Shown here: piece after piece, positions 57,054 to 64,000 of the stretch
How positions within the stretch are numbered: position 1 is the first letter of the stretch
Layout of the letters: every line of letters starts with the position of its first letter
Origin: Lingula anatina
Taxonomy: Eukaryota; Brachiopoda; Lingulata; Lingulida; Lingulidae
Direction of reading: 5' to 3'
Assembly: GCF_001039355.2 (NCBI RefSeq)
Contig: NW_019775954.1
Location: 66,431 to 130,430 of the forward strand
DNA: 64,000 nt
Program-made: the position numbers and the translations under genes
Notes under the pieces: generated by a model
What the model was told of the DNA's origin: nothing
What the model saw: only the letters and a program-made list of their open reading frames with translations
Database searches by the model: none

Positions 57054-60000
57054 TTTTGTGTGTTTCTTGCCTTGACCCCCTGCACACTTTAGAGCCAATT
57101 AGTTCTAGTATAATTCTCACGTCCGTAATTTCAGATGATCATTAAAATTGCGGTGGAAAGGTTACAATTCCAAACCTTGTAATGATCTCTGGTTAAGAAT
57201 ATTTTTTTGCTGTACCTGTCAATCAAAGGAGAGAAAAACGACTTTTAAGCGGTGTGAATTTATTATATTACTAGATGGTAATGCTTTTGTCCCACGAGAG
57301 CCCCTTCACGGGTCGAAATATTTTGATCGCATGAGTTATGAGGACAGGAAGTTCGTCCATACATAAATGATATAATTACCTATTTGATCACACAAAAATG
57401 CCCACTTCTTTCCCAACCTCTCCTGTATAACCGGCTCAGTTGAAGTCTCGCTTATTAATGAAACAGTTACTAAAGGCGGATCCTTAGTACAAGTTTAAGT
57501 ATATAGGAAAACAGTAAGAAATGCACCCATTGACCTCACCTCGTAATCATGTGACAGTCCCTTCAGTACCCGCAGAAATTTCCGACAGACAATGTCTTTT
57601 TGGTTGGTTATATGGTATAAATACTTAGGGAGCCACCGGTTTTCTTCCAATTCAGTGAACTCTTGTCGTCAATTAAGTTGAAATGTCCGGTCCGTCCAAC
57701 TTTAGAACAACAAATCAAAAACAACACTGTTACTACTCTTCTTTTGTACGTCGGCTTGCTACCTGACACTCTCGAATAAAATCAAAAGACAACAATCTTC
57801 AAACTCAAATTATTTTTCTTACCTTGGTATTACTCGTACAGCTGAAAGAACCCAAAGATTTCCTATTTACAGACGAAAATTACTACTTCTACCGAATTAG
57901 ATATTCTCTTTTAACAGCTGAGCCTTAATCTATCGCAATTTCCCATCGTTCAATTGGCTGGTTCATTGTCAATCACTTAACCACATTAAACTAAATAAAT
58001 GACTAACATACATTTCTTTTGATATAAAAGAACCAACCAAGAAAACTTAAACAAGAGCAAAATAGATCCAACGTGGGGAAAGAAAAGCAGTGCTAGGCAT
58101 TTGATGCTAGATTATAGAGTTGATACAATAAATTGCTTTCCAAACACAAATATGTTGGCCCGGGTTTCTTGACGAGTGAGCAGACAGAGGCAGCGCTTGT
58201 AAGGGTTTGTTTGGTTTGAATTCAAAGGTGAATTATCATTTTGTATGGATCAGTACATATGTAGTTTTCCGACACAGGTGGCCATCTGACTTCCAGTTGA
58301 AAACATCGGGGTGATATTCATCGTGCCGTGTTGTGCTTTATGGGTTTTGAAAGTTCGCAATTGGAGCCAAATTAGGACCGGGTGTTCGTAACCTCCCATA
58401 AATTTTACAACACAAAACCCCAGGTGTAGAGACCCACCTTTCTGTTCAGAAAACATGGCGCTTTTTAAGTGGGTGTTTTGTTTCTCTTCTTTATTTTCTT
58501 TTAAAAATCGCAAGGGAGAAAAGAGTTTATTGCTTTGCGCACACCCTTAAACTGGCAAACGCCCCGCGAGCACGTGCAGGCATTCAAACTTTAAGTGATC
58601 GCAAGATTTCATTTGAAAGACGCATAATGTCTACCCGGCAGTTCCAGCACAATAAAAGGGCGACATATTCATTATACACAATGTGAAACCGTAAATTACG
58701 CACGCGGTTTCATGGTCCTTTAAATCCCTTGTGAAATTAAGACAAAATTAACTAAAAAGTATAGACAATCGAAAATTGTGTACACGAATTTGTTTGCATT
58801 GATCACAAAATCGATCTCTAATGGACCAATTAATAATATTATTAAGATATCTCAGGGGGCGAGGTCGAATTAATCATGCTTAGCGTTAAAACTCAATTTT
58901 GTTCTTCAGATGTGGGTTCGGTAATTATGAGGCATAGAGTGCAAACCCAAAATCGCTATCACAAACAAACTTTGCCCGTCCTTAGTGAATACATAAGTTT
59001 CCCGAGGCAGGGACTGGCTTAACGATGTTATGCTAACTTACAGAAGAAAATGGTCACAAAAATAAAATCCACCTTTTGTACAAGGTGTAATGTCATGTTG
59101 ATCAATTTAGTTGGCGATAGACTAAGAGTTAAGAGACGCCAGCAATGAATTGGTGCGACCATTTTAACCCTGACATCGTTTGGTGGTCGAAAGTAATGTA
59201 GCGGAATCAAGATACAAGGAAACTACTAAGTGGACAAGCTGAGGCAAATCTCGTGTTCATCGGCCATTCAATTGTCCGAATAAAACGGATATTCTGGTTG
59301 TATCAGTACATGCCATCCGTGAATGATATTAGAGTATACTTCCCGAACATCAAGTTAAATGGGACCATTGACCCGTCTATCAGAATGTCTTTTATTACAG
59401 TTGTGCAAACGACGCCGAAAAAAAGGGGGGGAAGCAAAATTTCTGCCGATAGAGGTCGTGATAAGCGGATGACGTACGGTGCGCACTGCAGCGTTTACGC
59501 AACGCGTCATTAACCAAAGAACACAGAGCCAAAAAATACGCTCCTGCTTTAACAAATACGTTGGAAAACGGCATTTTGATTTGCTTTTAAATGCGACTTT
59601 AATGAAATCAGCCTACAGTCTATGGGCCACGGTGCCAGCAATTAATCTAAAACTCAAATGACAGGCAACTAGACAGGGGAATGACAGGACTGTCATAATC
59701 GACGTTATTAATGCAGACTGTGAGAGGTCGTTTTGCTCTTGTCACGACACTTTACAGGCACATGATGAGCGTTGGATCTAGTAAAATTTGATTTTCCCGA
59801 AAATTTCAACACTTTTCCATTAAGGTATACCATATTTGAAGCAGTTGAAAAAATGATCATCTACAAACCGTCTTTTGGTTCCAGGTTTCTAGTTTTTGAG
59901 CCGCTTTCGTAATGAAGAAAAAGACTGGCGAGGCTTTGAAAGCTAAAAAAATATATAAATTTACTCGAAAACAGGTTTGAGGTCGCAATTTTCTCAGCGG

Positions 60001-63000
60001 TTTTGAATATAGTAAAAATTGGTGTTAAAGCAAAAAAAAAAAAAAAAATTCCAAGCATTTTTGCTACGTATGTAAAGTTTTAAAGCACACTGAATGTTGC
60101 ATGTCTTTATAGTAGGCCTACCCCGCTCATTGTTATATTATTCATGGCGATTACCAGGCTCAATCCTCCTTCGAAGTTTATGTTAGAAGACTTTTTTACA
60201 GTCTGTAAATGAAAAAAATCCTGATGGTTATCATAGATGCCCTATGCTTAAACATCTAACGCCTTTTTTGTAGCACAATAAGTCTAAACGGACAAACAAG
60301 TAATAATAAAAACACAAAGTATCGTCAAGAAATATTATATGCAAATGATGTGATTTAGAGAAATTCCATATGTGTTTTTTATGCCAGCGAGCAAAGACAA
60401 AGTATTTTTGTAATTCAAATATTTTTCTTTGGGGTATCACAAGTGTGAGCTCTACATGGATACCAACACAACAACGGCCTCTAACACCCGTGGCCTTTGT
60501 AAAGCCAGGAATGTTTTCTCAAGTTCTCGTGAATTTATGTAAGGAAATGATCGAATTACGTAGTTTTCAACAAACACTTTCCAGACTTTCAGAAAACTGC
60601 ATTCGTTTTTCAGAATTTTTACCTTGTCCCTCGGGCAAAGGTCATGGCGTTTTATGAATAGCTGAAAAAACTTCAAAAACTCAAAAAAATTTTAAAAAAT
60701 GACCATAGGGTTAACCATAATACAATTGCTCTTCTGTACCAGAGTGCAATATTAAGAAAAAAAGTGCAGCCATGGGAAATACGCTATACCATTAGCTCTC
60801 CTAAATTACAACGCAAACTTGAATAAGTGCTTGGCAAAGATAACGCCAGTTGACAAAACAGCATCGTACTAATATGTAACAAGGCAACAAGTTGGGCCAA
60901 ATTGTGGGTCTCTCGAAGCGTATGGTACAGTCAATAAAAACTTTTGACACTACAATGAACCGGGTTAAAATGCTTCGGAGAAGACGCAAATTTTTCTCTC
61001 GCCTCACTTGTTTGCTTTCCGCGGCGGAACATGTCCGGAAGAACTCTAGTAAAATAACAACACGCCCTCTCCTCACATCATTTAGCGTCGTAACTTTGAT
61101 TAATGGCATCCCAAACCAAAGGTTACCGTATTCAATGTGGCTGATCTGTGCTGGGATATTAGTTTACGTTTCACCTATACAAAACAACACCTAATCTTCG
61201 TCTATCTGAAATTGTAATGATTCTTAATAGTTTTCTTGTGTTGTTCCGCTATTGTGCGAAACGCGGATCGCACCGGGTTTTTTCTTCGCATATTTGGATC
61301 CCTGATGCTTTTCGCTCACCTGTAGAGTCTAATAACGGTTGTTGCATGTAAGTTATCTTCCACCACACGCACTCATACGGGCGACACAGACGCTGACTGC
61401 GTAGCGTGACCGGACAACAAGTAACGTTTAGTCCCCATCTAAAACATCAAAGCGCCGGGCTAAGGTTTCAATTTGTAAGCTAATGTAACCGAGCCGTATA
61501 ATTTTTCAGATGTTGTAAAATGTGTTTTCAGACGAAGATAGACCTTTTTAGTGGTATTCGAAACGTTTTTCGTTGTTTGTCGCGACAGTTGAGACAAACC
61601 AAGGTTGAGCGAGGGACAGGGTTCGTCACATGAGACCAGCGGCAGAACGGAGATAGGACATGCGCGTGTGCCAAAAACGGGTAAACTAACCACTAAACGA
61701 TTGCAAGATCCCCTATCTTCTTTTAGCAACAAAACAAAACAAAAATGTTTCAATAAACACCGCCCAAAGTCAAATAACCAACGCAGATCCAGCCCACTCC
61801 TCGAATGTTTGAGATCGAAACAAAAACAAAAATGCTGTTTGTTGGTTCTCTAAGGTTACAGATATGAGGCCATTCGAATCCGGTGTCTGTTCTTAATTCT
61901 GGGGACATACTTTGCAGACTGACGCATTAGATTGAAGCATGAATCTAATTAAAGAAAATATGTCACTTAAAAACCTCAAAGAAAAGTTTTGGGTTAATCT
62001 ACATATGGATCAATAAACATCTTTCATTGACAAATTAAATAAATGCCATTGCGGTAGAATAATATAAGACACACTAAATAACCAATTTGTCAATAAAGTC
62101 ATTCTGGTTTGCCGGAAGAAAAATAAACTTTTCACATAATTTTATCAAAGGAAATAAGAGAAAGAAAAATTCATCCTTTGTCTTCTGTGTAGCAGGTAAA
62201 GTGCACATACCTTGGTTCACGGAATTTCACTAGTACAAATTCTTGCGGGAATGTCTTTGGAGCTCAGATTCCAAATCGGAGTTTCATTACTAATTGTCTG
62301 AGGCAGGGAGATATGGCAGGGCCGTTGCGAAGATTTACAGTTATCTCCAGACGTTTTACAAACCGTGCTTTGATATCCAAGAGAAGAGCACCTGGATTAA
62401 AACGCGGGTGTAATTAGAAGCCAATTAATATCCTGATTCTTAGTGCCCCGTCTCCCAGTGTCCACTGCAGTTCTTTAGAACTCGGTAATAAAAACAGTCA
62501 ATGAAAAATAACAGTGCCAGACCCTCGGGCTCCAAGGCCGACTGTCTTTCCCTGAAACAACACACTTCAACTATTCCACAGTGTAAACTGCTACCTCAGG
62601 AAGGAATTTCTTTGGAAAAACACATAAAACGGCATGCTGACGCAGAAAAATAAATGTATCGGAGACAGAGTAAATTCTCTGCAACTGATTCAACCTGTCT
62701 CGAAGTTTTGTTTCCATTATCTGCTGCGGAAGGTCGGGAAAGGGGGTCAGATGTTTGGTAAATGAACACCACCTTTTCGTCCTGGATTATGAAGACTCTT
62801 TCTTTGCCTGTTTGGTTAAGGAAGTTTTTTCCTTTAACCAGCATCCGTGGAGCAAAATAGCTAAATGAAGTAAATGGATACAAGACATGTTAGTCTTTAA
62901 CTACCCTGAACCTATGCACGCACACGCCTGGGTCGTTATTGTAGAGGATAGAATAAATGAGGAGGCATTTGTGAGTTGTTTAGGTAATAATCTTTTAGAC

Positions 63001-64000
63001 AGCAAATGGTTGAAAACTGGCATGTTTTCTGCTCCAGCGACAAAAGTGACGCTGAGACGAGAAAGCACAGCTCTGTGTACCTGTTTAACATTTTCCTGAA
63101 GCGTTTCGGGGTCCGGTCATGTTTGCAGGTCACTGCGGGTCTTCTTGTTACGCAGAAATTAAATATTCCTAATCCTAAGTAAACGCCAATAGACAGATCC
63201 CCATTCACGCAAGGACGTGCTTTTTCAACATAATTGCTTCTTGCATGTTCTGGCAAGACGAGTAGGGGGCTTGTATATAAGGAATGTTAAAGAAACGTCA
63301 CATGAGAATTATAGTTTTTTGAAGGGATAATCAACAGTCAACGATTTAATCTGAAGCCAAGGGAGGAGTCGCCGATACCCTAAGCCCACATAAGCGCCTT
63401 CCACTAGTGTAAAGAGATCCGACTTTCTCTTGGGATATTTACCCTCTCAAAGCTTGATCCGACGAAAACGCACCGTTTGTGTGCGTTTTGTACCGTCAAG
63501 TGGGGAGACGAGCGGTTTGTCAAGATTCTTCACGTGCGCCGTTCCAAGTGTATTCAATGGGAAAAAATGGGTCATAATTGTTCATTTCCTACTCTTGAGT
63601 CACGATGGTTTGTTTTCTATAAATGGAAAACACGGACTTCAAGAGGCCTTTAAACAGCTTATCAGAATTGAATACGAAAGAAATAAACGAAATTAAAACT
63701 CATCTAAGGGGCCTTGAATTTTCAAGATACTTGTGAAGACTCCCTATAAAATCTTGTCCCTTTTCAAGTTTGAAAGTGTCGAATGTGGTGTCGTGGGAAG
63801 TGAAAACACACCCCGCAGGTGTGCAGCGTGAGGTCCACTAATTTGGCGTAATAAAGATCTCCTCAGCTTAATATAAGTCCATTTACAGTGGTAATGGTGA
63901 TGTGATTGCTATGTTATTTCCTAATAACTGTAAAGGTGCGTATTTAGTGAATTGGAGAGCTTGCTCAAACTCGACACCCAGACAATTTTCAAAAACTTGT

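Larger units (their letters stand above)
48314..64000. other. Gene-poor 15.7-kb stretch upstream of the discoidin gene
   Basis: No coding exon with homology or splice support on either strand. An untranslated first exon and promoter of the discoidin gene are expected somewhere here but cannot be placed. Contains the microsatellites and short symmetric sites listed separately. Confidence 0.5.

Noticed and set aside
1-64000. CRISPR arrays, operons, intact transposase/reverse-transcriptase genes, intact tRNA or rRNA genes
   Set aside because: None seen. The window is animal DNA with spliced genes, and short tandem arrays here are micro- or minisatellites.

Overview
This is animal (eukaryotic) genomic DNA: AT-rich intergenic and intronic sequence, GC-richer exons with canonical GT/AG junctions, microsatellites, and one assembly gap of 310 N. 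The protein types (ASB-type ankyrin/SOCS-box, FAM204A, discoidin and fucolectin-like domains, Ig and EGF modules) indicate an invertebrate metazoan. A marine lophotrochozoan such as a mollusc is my best guess, but the sequence alone does not prove it.

Four multi-exon genes can be built exon by exon with consistent reading phase. (1) FAM204A homologue, minus strand, seven coding exons between 8938 and 1603, probably continuing past the left edge. (2) An ankyrin/SOCS-box (ASB-like) gene, plus strand, 2545-6137. It lies entirely inside the 4.7-kb intron between FAM204A exons 5 and 6, in antisense orientation. (3) A secreted mosaic protein, plus strand, 20490-27728, 573 residues: signal peptide, an unnamed 12-cysteine domain, an Ig domain, a second copy of the 12-cysteine domain, a linker with a 36-nt microexon, two EGF-like units and a very basic tail. 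(4) A secreted lectin-like protein, minus strand, 47974-33064, 521 residues: signal peptide, two F5/8-type C (discoidin) domains, a short Cys-containing linker and a C-terminal fucolectin-like domain. Genes 3 and 4 are tail to tail, with the N gap between them.

Layout: 1-9 kb is the FAM204A/ASB nested pair. 9-20 kb is a long stretch with no coding exon I can support; it holds a candidate TATA promoter near 9.54 kb and a tRNA-derived SINE-like element near 17.9 kb. 20-28 kb is gene 3. 28-33 kb is tail-to-tail intergenic DNA with the gap. 33-48 kb is gene 4. 48-64 kb is upstream DNA without coding exons, starting with a 16-bp minisatellite.

The most novel item is the duplicated cysteine-rich domain of gene 3. 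Its two copies share the cysteine spacing almost exactly and I cannot place it in a named family. In both secreted genes every domain is encoded by a phase 1-1 exon module, as expected for proteins built by exon shuffling. FAM204A (probably nuclear) and the ASB protein (a Cullin-RING ligase substrate adaptor by family) have no evident functional link to the two secreted proteins.
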